A stretch of 64,000 nt of DNA from the NCBI RefSeq assembly GCF_007747655.1, contig NZ_CP036274.1:4836001-4900000 (forward strand), written 5' to 3'. A program made the position numbers and the translations under genes. This stretch comes from Anatilimnocola aggregata. Lineage in GTDB: Bacteria > Planctomycetota > Planctomycetia > Pirellulales > Pirellulaceae. This document shows positions 18,362-27,240 of the stretch, piece after piece; position 1 is the stretch's first letter; every line of letters begins with the position of its first letter. The notes under the pieces were generated by a model that saw nothing but the letters and a program-made list of their open reading frames with translations, had not been told where the DNA came from and searched no databases.

Positions 18362-19675
18362 TTACCCTCTCCACAGCAGGCTGAAGCAGACCCAGGAAAT
18401 GAGGGCCCCGAAAAAGGCCATCACAAATCCCCACGCCAGCAACTGGTTAAAGAGCCGTCGACGATTGACTGTGGCAGGCGCTCCGGCAAGGCAGAGGGCG
18501 CCGATGGTCGAGAGCGGGGACATATCGACCAGGTTTCCGCCCACGAGCACGGACGAAGCCAAGGCCAGCGGATCGCTGCCGGTTTGGACCGCTGCCAGTT
18601 CTTTCACCATCGGTAAGAAGGCCGGCAACACCACGCCGGTGGTGCTGCTGTAAACGGAGACCAGTCCGGTTGTAAATGCCAGGATGGCCGTCGCGGTGCC
18701 GGGAGTAGAAACATGGTTGATGATCCCTGCGAACCGCTGTGTGCCGCCGGTTTTGTCCAAGAGCGCCGTGAGCATACTCACGCCACAGACCATCACGATC
18801 ACGCTCCAGGGAACTTTTTGAAATGCTTCCTTCTCGTCGGCCAATTGGAAGACCGAAAGTATTACCGCTCCCGCAAAAGCTCCCAGGCCGATGTGTACTT
18901 GAAAGCCGATGACGCCAACCACGAGCCCGGTAATCACCGTCAGAGTAATCCAATGAGCAAGCTGCAAGTGACGATCGGCAGCCGCATTGTCGTTTACGAG
19001 TTTTGCTGTCACATCGTATCCGGCTGCTTTCTCGTACATTGGCGCTGTTCGTGAGAATAGCAACTGCCAGCCGCCACACAGCGAAAAACCGAGCAACGCG
19101 GCCAGCGCATTCGCGCCTGCGTTGTAGGCAAATACCTCCCACTGATGGCCACTTAGCCCCATTTCCTGCAAAATGCCGCTCGCCACGATACCGGCCGCAG
19201 TCAGCGGCGAAACGGTGCTCGCGATCGCGCCGTGACCAACCATCATGGCCATGAGCAGCGGGGAAATGTTCATCCGCACAGCAGCCGCCATGGCGACCGG
19301 AGCAATCAGCCCCGCAACGGCGATATTCCCCGGACCAACGGTTCCGAGCGCCGCAGCGAACAAGAAGAACATCACCGGAATGAGTCCGCGATTGCCGCGA
19401 CACAATTGCTGCGCGCCAGCAGCCACGCGCGCGAGGGTGCCATTCACTTCGGCCTGGGTGAACAGGAGAGTCACGCCCAGCAGAGTTAAAAACAACTCGG
19501 CGGGAAAGCCGCCGATCAACGTCTTGATATCGAGCTTGTTTCCAGTTTGCGTGCCGGCATACAAGACAATTCCCCACGCCAGCGCAATGGCCACCAAACC
19601 CGGATTGACCCGCGAAGTGCAGCTGATAATGACGACCGCAATTAGCGCCAGCAGCGAAAGCCAGGCAAGATCCAT
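18362..19675 (-). CDS. MatC/SLC13-like dicarboxylate (probably malonate) carrier
   Basis: A hydrophobic 437-residue inner-membrane transporter with about 11-12 spans. It matches the MatC N-terminal dicarboxylate carrier type: MDLAWLSLLALIAVVIISC at the start, GTVGPGNIAVAGLIAP, HGAIASTVSPLTAAG, and a repeat half with STTGVVLPAFLPM and GGNLVDMSPLSTIGALC. The SxTG/SPLT hairpins are typical of ion-transporter-superfamily carriers. The neighbouring ligase resembles malonyl-CoA synthetase, so malonate is the likely substrate; this is inference. ATG 19675 is chosen because the first membrane span begins there. Confidence 0.84.
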   Translation of the reverse strand: MDLAWLSLLALIAVVIISCTSRVNPGLVAIALAWGIVLYAGTQTGNKLDIKTLIGGFPAELFLTLLGVTLLFTQAEVNGTLARVAAGAQQLCRGNRGLIPVMFFLFAAALGTVGPGNIAVAGLIAPVAMAAAVRMNISPLLMAMMVGHGAIASTVSPLTAAGIVASGILQEMGLSGHQWEVFAYNAGANALAALLGFSLCGGWQLLFSRTAPMYEKAAGYDVTAKLVNDNAAADRHLQLAHWITLTVITGLVVGVIGFQVHIGLGAFAGAVILSVFQLADEKEAFQKVPWSVIVMVCGVSMLTALLDKTGGTQRFAGIINHVSTPGTATAILAFTTGLVSVYSSTTGVVLPAFLPMVKELAAVQTGSDPLALASSVLVGGNLVDMSPLSTIGALCLAGAPATVNRRRLFNQLLAWGFVMAFFGALISWVCFSLLWRG

Positions 19676-19715
19676 GGAGTTAGTTTCCAAGGGAGAGGGT
19701 TTTGGCTGGCGATGC

Positions 19716-21200
19716 TCAGGTGTTGGGAAACCGCTCTCGCAGTTCGCGTCGCAGCACTTTTCCCAACGCATTCTTGGGAAGTGCGTCGATGAAGATCAAA
19801 CTCTTAGGCTGCTGATAGTGGACAAGTCGATCGTTACACCAGTTGCGCAAGACTTGTTCGTTGACTTCTTGACTGGTTCGCACGATAGCTGCAGCGACAC
19901 GTTCGCCACGTTCAGAGTCGGGCAAGCCGAGCACCGCGCACTCGCCAACACCGGGGCATTCGCCCAGCACACGTTCGACCACCTGCGGATAGACGTTGTA
20001 ACCGCTGGTAATGATCAGATCGTGCTTTCGTCCTACGAGCGTTAAGAAGCCACGCTCATCGAGTTGACCAAGATCGCCGGTATCGAACCAGCCATCGACT
20101 AGCGCCGCGCGAGTTGCCTCGGGCTTCTGCCAATACTGGTTAAAGATATTTGGACCACGAATCACAACGGCTCCGACTTCACCAACCTCGGCCAGGCTGC
20201 CATCCGTTCGCTTGATAAGGACTTCTACCCCAGCGAGTGGTAAACCGACGGAACCATCGGGCCAGGGGCCATCGAGTGGCAAACTGCTGATGACATAGGA
20301 CTCGGTCATGCCATAGCGATTGATGATTGGCTTGCCGAGAATGGCTTGCAGTTCGGGGAGAACCTCGGTGCGAATTGGTGCCGAGCCACAAGTGAACAGC
20401 CGCACATTGGACCAGTTCTTCGCCGCTTCGCGAAAGCCGGGCTCCTCGAGCAGTTTGTAGTAGATTGGCGGAACCGCCATGAAGATGGTCCCCTGGCCAA
20501 TAGTCTGCAAGATACGCTGCGCGTCAAACGTGTCTTCAATGAGCACGCAGCCCCCAACGAGCAACGTCGTATGGGTCGCGAAGGCCAGCCCGTGAATATG
20601 AAACAGTGGCAGCGAGTTGATGACGATATCGTCGTTCGTCATTCGCCAGCATTCGGCCAGCCCGTGCAAACTGCTGCTGACGTTGGCGTGCGTATGCACC
20701 ACTCCTTTCGGCCAGCCTGTGGTGCCTGAGCTATAAAGAATGAGACATGCTTCTTCCGCTTGAACGTTTGATTCCTTGAACTCGGCAGTTGGCGGTGCGA
20801 GCGCCAGTTCATCGCTGAAGGTTTCCGGGCGCGTCGTCAGTTCCGGGACAAGGGCTTCGATCATCGCCCGCTGCTCCGCACCTGCAATGACGACACGCGC
20901 TCCGCTATCGTTCAAGTAGTACCGCATTTCTTCGCGCGTAAAGCGAGGATTCAGCGGGAGCGGAACTGCGCCGGCAAACATGGCCCCTAGCTGCGCGATC
21001 AAGAATGGCAGCTTGTTGGGCGTGAACAACACCACGCGATCTCCAGGTTGAACACCCTTTGCTTGCAGCCAACCGGCGCAGCGCAGCGTTAGTTCCTCGA
21101 GCCGAGCATACGTGATTGCTTCGCCGCAATAGTGAATTGCCGTCCGCTGCGAATGCGCTTGGAAAGTGTGGCGCAGTTCTTTTCCAAAATGCCGAGTCAT
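19716..21200 (-). CDS. Acyl-CoA synthetase, malonyl-CoA synthetase (MatB)-like
   Basis: An adenylate-forming CoA ligase of 494 residues. Motifs in order: ATP loop LYSSGTTGWPKGVVHTH, FHIHGLAF, INRYGMTESYVISSLP, GWFDTGDLGQLDERGFLTLVGRKHD, ITSGYNVYPQVVE, and the C-terminal catalytic lysine in LPKNALGKVLRRELRE. The RYGMTE segment followed by DG..GSVGLPLAGVEV resembles MatB, which makes malonyl-CoA from malonate, CoA and ATP. It precedes the MatC-like carrier by 40 bases on the same strand, supporting a malonate uptake and activation pair. A methylmalonate or other short diacid substrate is also possible. Confidence 0.86.
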   Translation of the reverse strand: MTRHFGKELRHTFQAHSQRTAIHYCGEAITYARLEELTLRCAGWLQAKGVQPGDRVVLFTPNKLPFLIAQLGAMFAGAVPLPLNPRFTREEMRYYLNDSGARVVIAGAEQRAMIEALVPELTTRPETFSDELALAPPTAEFKESNVQAEEACLILYSSGTTGWPKGVVHTHANVSSSLHGLAECWRMTNDDIVINSLPLFHIHGLAFATHTTLLVGGCVLIEDTFDAQRILQTIGQGTIFMAVPPIYYKLLEEPGFREAAKNWSNVRLFTCGSAPIRTEVLPELQAILGKPIINRYGMTESYVISSLPLDGPWPDGSVGLPLAGVEVLIKRTDGSLAEVGEVGAVVIRGPNIFNQYWQKPEATRAALVDGWFDTGDLGQLDERGFLTLVGRKHDLIITSGYNVYPQVVERVLGECPGVGECAVLGLPDSERGERVAAAIVRTSQEVNEQVLRNWCNDRLVHYQQPKSLIFIDALPKNALGKVLRRELRERFPNT

Positions 21201-21242
21201 AAGGGGAGAGAGCCTTCTTCGAAATGAATCAAATCGGGGCGA

Positions 21243-23087
21243 TTATTCGCCGTCTTGCCACCATCGCCAGTCGTTCACTCGCTCACGCACGTAGTCGACT
21301 GCAGCGGCGGGACCGTAGCAACTAAAGCCCGCAGCAACTCCGCTGGGCTGAGCGATTACACAGACGACCCGCTGCTGGGTTGCAGCTTCCAGAAAGTCAG
21401 CGTAAGTGGGCCCGCGGGCAATGAACAGGTTGCGGGTGTGATCGAGTTGTGGCGACCACTTCGCCAGATCGCCGTGCGAGTCAGCATCGGCAATGAGAGC
21501 AAGCTTATCGAGATACCTCTCGCGCCACGGAAAAACGCGGACGAAATCGCGCGGTGCCCAATTAAAGCCCGCCAGCATTGCGTTGTAACCGTTTCGGTCA
21601 TACACCTCGTAAGCATGCTCCAGTTCGAAGTCTTGCTCCGGGTAGCTCAGGCTATTCAAGCCAGCCAGAGGCTGAAGAACCTGCTGCTGATACTCGGACC
21701 AAGGTCTGGATTCTTTGCCCGCTTGGTCTGCCTGCCGCCACACGCGTCTTTGTTCGGCATTCCAGCGCGGATCGAGCGTAAAGTTGCCGACATGATTCAG
21801 CACGAGTCCGCCACGTGTTTGCAACCGATGCGGATAGGCTTCTGGACAGAGGACCACATCCATCGCGAGTTTCTGCTCACGAATCGCCGTCAATAGTTGT
21901 TCTGCATCTTCGAACTTGTCAGACTTTAATCCCAACAAGTGAAAGCCCCGTTTTGACAGCCCAGCTAAATCGTCCGGCTGCACGACGGGGACTTTGAACA
22001 AAGCTTGATAGATGCGGAACTCTTTACCGACAATCGGCTTGGAGTGGGCGTGAGCGACTTCCTTCGATTCAATTGCCTTCCGCGCATCGCCAGTCAGCAA
22101 CTGCAGCGACTCCACCGCATACATAGTGCTGTACAGTCGCGAGCGCCAGCCAGGTTGATCGCCAAAGCCGCCATCCGAGTTTTGCAACTCGCGAATCGCC
22201 TGCGTGCAGGTGTCGACTCGTTGCGGCCGTTCACCAAGCAAAGCCAGCGTGTTTAAGGCGCACCAGGTGTAGTAAACATCCGGCGATTGCTTGGCAGAAG
22301 TTGCCGAATACGCTCCCGACATTACCTGACAACTGTGGACGAACTCAGCAACCTTTCGAGCGTGTGGCACAGGCGAGCCAAGAAAATTCAAAGCAGCCAC
22401 TGCATGATAAGTATGGGCTAAATGCGTTTCACTATCGAGCGGTTCCGCAGTCGCGGAACGAACATCGACAAAGCCCCCATTGGGAGCTTGTCTCGCCGTG
22501 ATGAACTGCACCAACTCGGCCGAATTGGAAGGCGCGCGATTGGACGCCTTCATCCCCGCCAGCAAATAGTACAGCGACGACAAATTGTAATAGCCAAGCT
22601 CTCGGGCACCTTTATCGCGCGCTGCATACTTGTCATCGGGAGCCGCTTTGAATTGACCAGCACCACCAGCGCCAAATGGCGATCCATAATAACTGGGTTC
22701 GTAGCCATCAAAGACGACGTTGATTTGTCGATGTGCGGGCTCAATTGGCTGCTTCAAGAGTGCGCGAATCTGGTGTTCATGAAAAAACTGCCAGTGGCCA
22801 TAGCCACCGTGCCCTGGCGGAAAGCCCAAACCGCTGGCCAGTACTTTTTCGGGCTGTTGAACTGTTTCGCCGAGAACTAACAGCGTTCGCACCGCAGGGT
22901 AGTTCCACGCCGCGTCGGTATACTCCTGCTGGAGCGGGCCGAAGGCTCCGTTGGGCTTGCGGCACGACTGCACGTAGGCCACCACCGAGTTAGCATTCAC
23001 CACGGCCTTCTCGGACGCTGGCTCAGCAAATGCCAGATAGGGGGCAAATAGTAGTAACAGGCAGGCAGGGACAACTCGGCTTGGCAT
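21243..23087 (-). CDS. Secreted prenyltransferase/squalene-cyclase-repeat protein with a C-terminal domain of unknown role
   Basis: The 614-residue protein has a signal peptide (MPSRVVPACLLLLFAPYLAFAEP) and an alpha/alpha-toroid half with repeats such as CRKPNGAFG, ITARQAPNGGFVDVR and LQNSDGGFGDQPGWRSRLYSTMYAV, the QxxDGGFG pattern of prenyltransferase/oxidosqualene cyclase repeats. The second half (from about residue 340) is unlike the first and contains VVLCPEAYPHRLQTRGGLVLNH and LIADADSHGDLAKW, which hint at a PHP- or amidohydrolase-like fold but do not prove it. No cyclase DxDD motif is seen, so terpene cyclisation is doubtful. Start 23087 begins at the signal peptide. Confidence 0.72.
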   Translation of the reverse strand: MPSRVVPACLLLLFAPYLAFAEPASEKAVVNANSVVAYVQSCRKPNGAFGPLQQEYTDAAWNYPAVRTLLVLGETVQQPEKVLASGLGFPPGHGGYGHWQFFHEHQIRALLKQPIEPAHRQINVVFDGYEPSYYGSPFGAGGAGQFKAAPDDKYAARDKGARELGYYNLSSLYYLLAGMKASNRAPSNSAELVQFITARQAPNGGFVDVRSATAEPLDSETHLAHTYHAVAALNFLGSPVPHARKVAEFVHSCQVMSGAYSATSAKQSPDVYYTWCALNTLALLGERPQRVDTCTQAIRELQNSDGGFGDQPGWRSRLYSTMYAVESLQLLTGDARKAIESKEVAHAHSKPIVGKEFRIYQALFKVPVVQPDDLAGLSKRGFHLLGLKSDKFEDAEQLLTAIREQKLAMDVVLCPEAYPHRLQTRGGLVLNHVGNFTLDPRWNAEQRRVWRQADQAGKESRPWSEYQQQVLQPLAGLNSLSYPEQDFELEHAYEVYDRNGYNAMLAGFNWAPRDFVRVFPWRERYLDKLALIADADSHGDLAKWSPQLDHTRNLFIARGPTYADFLEAATQQRVVCVIAQPSGVAAGFSCYGPAAAVDYVRERVNDWRWWQDGE

Positions 23088-23177
23088 CAAGGCACGCTGG
23101 CGTAAGATGGGGAGGTCGCGGCAAGTGCTCGGAATTCTCGCAGACCGGCCGAGTACTTTCAAATCGTCTAACGAAAC

Positions 23178-24209
23178 ATGCTCAATCTTTACGACCTGAC
23201 TCGCCCTGAGCTTTCCCTGCTGCTGCAAAGTTGGGGCTTCCGTGACGTGCACACGACCAAACTCTGGAGCTACTTATATCGTGAACTGGTTGACTCCGTT
23301 GCCTCGATGCACGAACTGCCCCCCAAGTTGCGAGTGAAGTTGGCTGAAGAGGCGTTCGTGCCCGGGATTGGCCTCGGCCGCGAAACCCTGGCCGACGACG
23401 GACAGACGCGCAAGTACTTGCTCGAACTACACGACGGCCTGCGTGTCGAGACGGTTCAGATGCATTGCCGCGACCGCGCGACCGCTTGCCTTAGTTCGCA
23501 AGTCGGTTGTGCACTTGGTTGTGTCTTTTGTGCCACCGGGCAAATGGGCTTCACTCGCGATTTAATGGCGAGTGAAATCGTCGCCCAGGCGATCTTTGTC
23601 GAGCGTGCCTTACGGCGCAGTGGCGAGCGCCTGCGGAACTTGGTGCTGATGGGAATGGGTGAGCCCCTCATGAATTACGAAGCGGTAACAACCGCGCTCG
23701 ATATTTTGCGTGAGCCCAGCAGTCTGGCGATCGGTGCAAAGCAGATGACGATTAGCACGGTGGGCGTAATCCCCAGCATCATTCGGCTGGCAGATGAAGG
23801 CCGTCCGTATTCACTCGCCGTCTCACTCCACGCAGCCACGCAAGCGGAACGACTAAAACTACTCCCCGCAGCGCGTCCCTGGCCACTGGCAGACTTGATC
23901 GATGCGTGCCGTTACTACACTTCTCGCTTGCAGCAGAAGATCTTCTTCGAGTGGACGCTAATCGCCGGAGTGAACGACTCAGCTGATTTGGCCCGAGAAT
24001 TGGCCGAACTGCTGCACGACTTGCCGGCGCAAGTGAACCTCATTCCACTCAATCCGACGGCAGGCTTTGCCGCGCTGCCTGGGCGAAGTGAGGCTATGCG
24101 TGATTTTCAAGCCATCCTCAAGCAGCACGGTCTGCCCAGCACCGTGCGCCAGCGCCGGGGCATCGAGATTGCCGCTGGCTGTGGCCAGTTGGCGATTAGT
24201 GCAACGTAA
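23178..24209 (+). CDS. rlmN: 23S rRNA (adenine-2503-C2)-methyltransferase RlmN-type radical SAM enzyme
   Basis: RlmN methylates C2 of A2503 in 23S rRNA and A37 in some tRNAs. The 343-residue product has the cluster cysteines Cys111, Cys115 and Cys118 (VGCALGCVFCATGQMGF), NLVLMGMGEPLMNYE, ISTVGVIPSI, LAVSLHA and the C-terminal Cys335 in IEIAAGCGQL, which carries the methyl group. Length and motifs are complete. It could be a second RlmN paralogue of the Cfr/RlmN family; the sequence alone does not say. It converges with the CYTH-like gene, 3 bases between stops. Confidence 0.92.
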   Translation: MLNLYDLTRPELSLLLQSWGFRDVHTTKLWSYLYRELVDSVASMHELPPKLRVKLAEEAFVPGIGLGRETLADDGQTRKYLLELHDGLRVETVQMHCRDRATACLSSQVGCALGCVFCATGQMGFTRDLMASEIVAQAIFVERALRRSGERLRNLVLMGMGEPLMNYEAVTTALDILREPSSLAIGAKQMTISTVGVIPSIIRLADEGRPYSLAVSLHAATQAERLKLLPAARPWPLADLIDACRYYTSRLQQKIFFEWTLIAGVNDSADLARELAELLHDLPAQVNLIPLNPTAGFAALPGRSEAMRDFQAILKQHGLPSTVRQRRGIEIAAGCGQLAISAT

Positions 24210-24212
24210 GTT

Positions 24213-25013
24213 CTAGCCCGGAGTGCCATAAGCGAATTGAGTTTTCGTTCGACCGCCAGGCACGCACCAGTCCATTCGCTGCACCTCTTCAAAGAACTCC
24301 ATCGCCAGGCGGGCCGCTTGCGGTTCATAGGCCTCGGCCTGGTTTTCATAGCGAAACGAAAACTCTGCAACCAGCGGGCGTCCCTCTGCACGATCAGACC
24401 AGAGGATAAGAGCCACTTCGGCTGGTGTCTTCTCGAACTGGATCATTGGCCCCGAAAGCACGCGCTCGAAGGCACGCATGGAGTTGACCGGCTGCAACTC
24501 CAGTTTTTTCGAACAGCGACGATCGTCTCGTTTCAGCTTGCCTAGTACGGGAAAGAGTTCGGCGGCATCTGCAAGCGTTTCCGGAGCTTTATGCGGGCCC
24601 ACAACCGTATGAGATTTGGAAAAGCGAACCAGAAATGGCGCTCCAATGTCCTCTTCCAGCTTCTTCTCGGCAGGGAAATCTTTGGCTGACTTAAGATTCG
24701 CGCCAGCTGCCACATAACGATCGGGAGAACGGCACTTGAGCGTGTACTCGGTTTCGCGTTTTTCTCCTTGCTCGGTTCGCATCCGAAATACCAGTCGGTT
24801 GAGTTTAATCGTCTGGTCTCGCGTATCGAGAAACACGATCTCGCGCCGCCGTACCTTCTTAAACTCGCCATCGACTTCGATCTTTTTCAGCCGTTTGGCA
24901 CACGCGTGTAAATCCAAACATAGCTCTAGGGCAGCTTCCTTCCGGTCCACGAACAATCGCTGATCCAACATGACCTTGTATTCGCGACGAGAAATTCGCA
25001 GTGTCTTCTTCAT
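24213..25013 (-). CDS. CYTH/triphosphate-tunnel-like protein, uncertain
   Basis: A 266-residue cytosolic protein rich in charged residues. Alternating acidic/basic beta-strand patterns such as REYKVMLD, KKIEVDGEFKKV, FLDTRDQTIKLNRLVFRMRTE, ETEYTLKCRS, SKKLELQPV and LVAEFSFRYE resemble the eight-stranded tunnel of CYTH phosphohydrolases (the tunnel lines up Glu, Lys and Arg around triphosphate). The canonical ExExK at the N-terminus is not clean, so activity is uncertain. No operon partner; it converges with rlmN. Confidence 0.6.
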   Translation of the reverse strand: MKKTLRISRREYKVMLDQRLFVDRKEAALELCLDLHACAKRLKKIEVDGEFKKVRRREIVFLDTRDQTIKLNRLVFRMRTEQGEKRETEYTLKCRSPDRYVAAGANLKSAKDFPAEKKLEEDIGAPFLVRFSKSHTVVGPHKAPETLADAAELFPVLGKLKRDDRRCSKKLELQPVNSMRAFERVLSGPMIQFEKTPAEVALILWSDRAEGRPLVAEFSFRYENQAEAYEPQAARLAMEFFEEVQRMDWCVPGGRTKTQFAYGTPG

Positions 25014-25207
25014 GGCTCAACTCGATCGGCAGTAAAGATTGGCGATTCACCGAGGCTGATCGTAATCTCCCCACGGATTGCGTGAAACCAATTTAATGAA
25101 GTCGCCTGCTTAGTAAGAGGTTCCGAAGGGGAGCCATAACCTGCGTTGGTGTGTCGGCCAATGCAGTTTTCCAGCCATCGCCCATGAGTTCTTGGGATTG
25201 CGATCGC

Positions 25208-26203
25208 TCAAGGCGATGATTTGTTGGTAACTGCCACCATCGCGGCAACGAAATGCACGGGGAAGGTCAAAGTTGCGGGCTGGCCGTCGCGCGTCTGCAG
25301 GCCGCGGATTTCGAGTGAATAGCTTTTGCCCGCGGCTACCTTAATCTCCTTCGGCTGGAAGATGAGGCAGTTGCTGACGCCAAACCCTTGCGTGTCAACC
25401 GCCAGGTTCTCAATCTCGAGGGCATTCGCTCGATCGGCCGCGCCTCGTTCGAGTGGAAACAACTGAACCTCCACGTCCTCTAACTCCGGCGCAAGATACT
25501 TAGCTGGGTTCAAGGTGATGCTCCACGCGTACTTCTCGCCAAAGAAATCGAGCGGCACAAAGCCCGGTGGCGGAAAGCTGATCACGTCGTAATCAGCTAC
25601 CGGTGTGCCGCTGCTATCGAGGGCCCACATTGCGCAGTAGTCACCCACACGACCGAGGCCCAGTTTTTGCATACTCGGGTTCAAGCACCAGCGTCGATGT
25701 CCCAACTGCGCGACGTTATGCTCGTCGCTGTCGTCCATCCATATATCGATCGCTTTGGTGAGACTATTCGGGCCGTTCGCAAGATTGCACTTACCGGCGG
25801 CGGTGCGAGCCCGTTGATACTCTTCTTCAGGTAGGTCTGGATTCTCTGGCTCATGGGTCAGTTTGCCCAGACGACTGCAGATATCGGCTACGGCAACAGC
25901 ATCTTCATCGAGTGAAGCATCCAATGTCAGCTTCGCTTGGGGCACGGAGCAAAGAAAGCGATAACTTCGCAAGCGCAACAGCGCCGCTTTTCTTTCACGC
26001 TCGTCGTCCGTGGCAGAAACCTTGCGACCCTCGTCCGCGATTGATCGCAAGCCAGCTTGCAGTTGCTGCAGTGAACGCTGCTTGATAGGCACAACGATCG
26101 GAGGCAGCTCAGGCCCAAGTAGTCCATCTGGCGGCTCAATGGCCTGGCAGAACTGGCCGGAGAACAGCAACAGACTCGTTAGCATCACCCGAGTTGGACC
26201 CAT
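25208..26203 (-). CDS. Secreted CAP-domain (SCP/PR-1 family) protein
   Basis: The 331-residue protein has a signal peptide (MGPTRVMLTSLLLFSGQFCQA) and a CAP-like domain: a helix with LRLRSYRFLCSVPQAKLTLDASLDEDAVAVA.., then GHRRWCLNPSMQKLGLGRVGDYCAMW, the closing beta strand pattern of bacterial CAP proteins. A C-terminal beta-rich part (EVQLFPLERGAAD.., YSLEIRGLQTRDGQP) completes the protein. CAP proteins have been linked to adhesion, lipid binding and proteolysis, and no activity is assigned. AAGGAAG before the ATG supports the start. A separate small-lipoprotein gene lies upstream. Confidence 0.78.
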   Translation of the reverse strand: MGPTRVMLTSLLLFSGQFCQAIEPPDGLLGPELPPIVVPIKQRSLQQLQAGLRSIADEGRKVSATDDERERKAALLRLRSYRFLCSVPQAKLTLDASLDEDAVAVADICSRLGKLTHEPENPDLPEEEYQRARTAAGKCNLANGPNSLTKAIDIWMDDSDEHNVAQLGHRRWCLNPSMQKLGLGRVGDYCAMWALDSSGTPVADYDVISFPPPGFVPLDFFGEKYAWSITLNPAKYLAPELEDVEVQLFPLERGAADRANALEIENLAVDTQGFGVSNCLIFQPKEIKVAAGKSYSLEIRGLQTRDGQPATLTFPVHFVAAMVAVTNKSSP

Positions 26204-26271
26204 GTGAACTTCCTTGCAGGTCGTGCGCTACGTTCCGCCGATCTGGTGACGTTGTGCACGGAGGCCGTAGA

Positions 26272-26484
26272 TCAATAACCGTTAACTGCATCTTTGAGGT
26301 CCCGGCCGGTCTGTTTGACTGCGTCACCAGCGTCCTCGGCAGCATCACGCATTTCTTCGTAGGGGCGGGCACCGAGAGCGTCCCTGACTCCATTTTGCCG
26401 GTTGGCGTTCGGCTTCTGCTCGCAGGCCGGCAGGACGAGAAGAGTGATTGCGACGAGCAGGTAACGAGACAATTTCAGTTTCAT
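26272..26484 (-). CDS. Small lipoprotein, 70 residues
   Basis: The product begins MKLKLSRYLLVAITLLVLPAC, a type II signal peptide with lipobox LPAC (Cys21). The mature part is a short amphipathic helix (DAAEDAGDAVKQTGRDLKDAV) similar in style to entericidin-like small lipoproteins. No function is known. It lies between the CAP gene and another lipoprotein gene on the same strand. Confidence 0.72.
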   Translation of the reverse strand: MKLKLSRYLLVAITLLVLPACEQKPNANRQNGVRDALGARPYEEMRDAAEDAGDAVKQTGRDLKDAVNGY

Positions 26485-26543
26485 GATCGGGTTCTTTCGT
26501 GGATTGATTGGTGCAAGTGAAATTCGATTTGCTTCTACCGTCG

Positions 26544-27002
26544 CTAGCCCACTTCAAACTCAGAGCGGGTTGTCCAAAACTGATCCAATCGGTCGAGGGC
26601 CTTGGTCCGATAAGTTCCGGGAACGAGACGAATGTCGCGACCGGTATGCTGGGCGAGGGTTTGCTCGATCGCCTCAGGGGTCAGCTGCTGGGACGATGTC
26701 GCGATGGGAGTGAGTGGATTTTTCTGAGTAAGATCGGCCGACGCCAGGGGCGATCCCCCTGCTTCTTCTGGTGGCAAGTAGATCGTGCCGTTATTGAAAT
26801 CGACGGCAAACGCAATGACGCCGGGCACGAAGAAGAACAACAAGCCCACCGCATCCAGCGCGACGACGCCCCAATCTAGTTGACCTGCCGGTTGCCCTTT
26901 GCGTGCCGGATACAGCAGGGTGCCGCAGCCAACAGTCGCGATTTGGACCACCCCCAAGAGGCCTAGCGACATAAATCGGGCCCGCGAAATTCGACAGGAC
27001 AT
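26544..27002 (-). CDS. Lipoprotein with a membrane span, unknown function
   Basis: The 152-residue product has a signal region ending in VGCGTLLYP (lipobox-like VGC), followed by PAGQLDWGVVALDAVGLLFFFVPGVIAFAVDFNNGTIYLPP, a hydrophobic hairpin or span, and a polar C-terminus (about 70 residues). The arrangement resembles a recurrent small bacterial lipoprotein type; I cannot give a role. Start ATG 27002 is the first that leads directly to the lipobox; the frame is open far upstream, where it only shadows the sulfatase gene. Confidence 0.68.
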   Translation of the reverse strand: MSCRISRARFMSLGLLGVVQIATVGCGTLLYPARKGQPAGQLDWGVVALDAVGLLFFFVPGVIAFAVDFNNGTIYLPPEEAGGSPLASADLTQKNPLTPIATSSQQLTPEAIEQTLAQHTGRDIRLVPGTYRTKALDRLDQFWTTRSEFEVG

Positions 27003-27240
27003 ACGGAATCCTAGGCACGACGACGGGGCAGAGACCGAAGTCTTCAGGTAGTGTGTGACGTGCGGATCGGTGGGCGAACGGGGGCAGGCAGGATTCCGGT
27101 CGGTCTCAACGAACAGGCTGCGAGGTATAGTCGAAAACGAGCATTCGCTCGATACCAATTTCAGGCGACAGGCGAAGTGTTTGGAGATGGAATCGACAAG
27201 ACCGCAGCAGTCGTCTCCATCTGGGCCGTGCCGAAGATAC

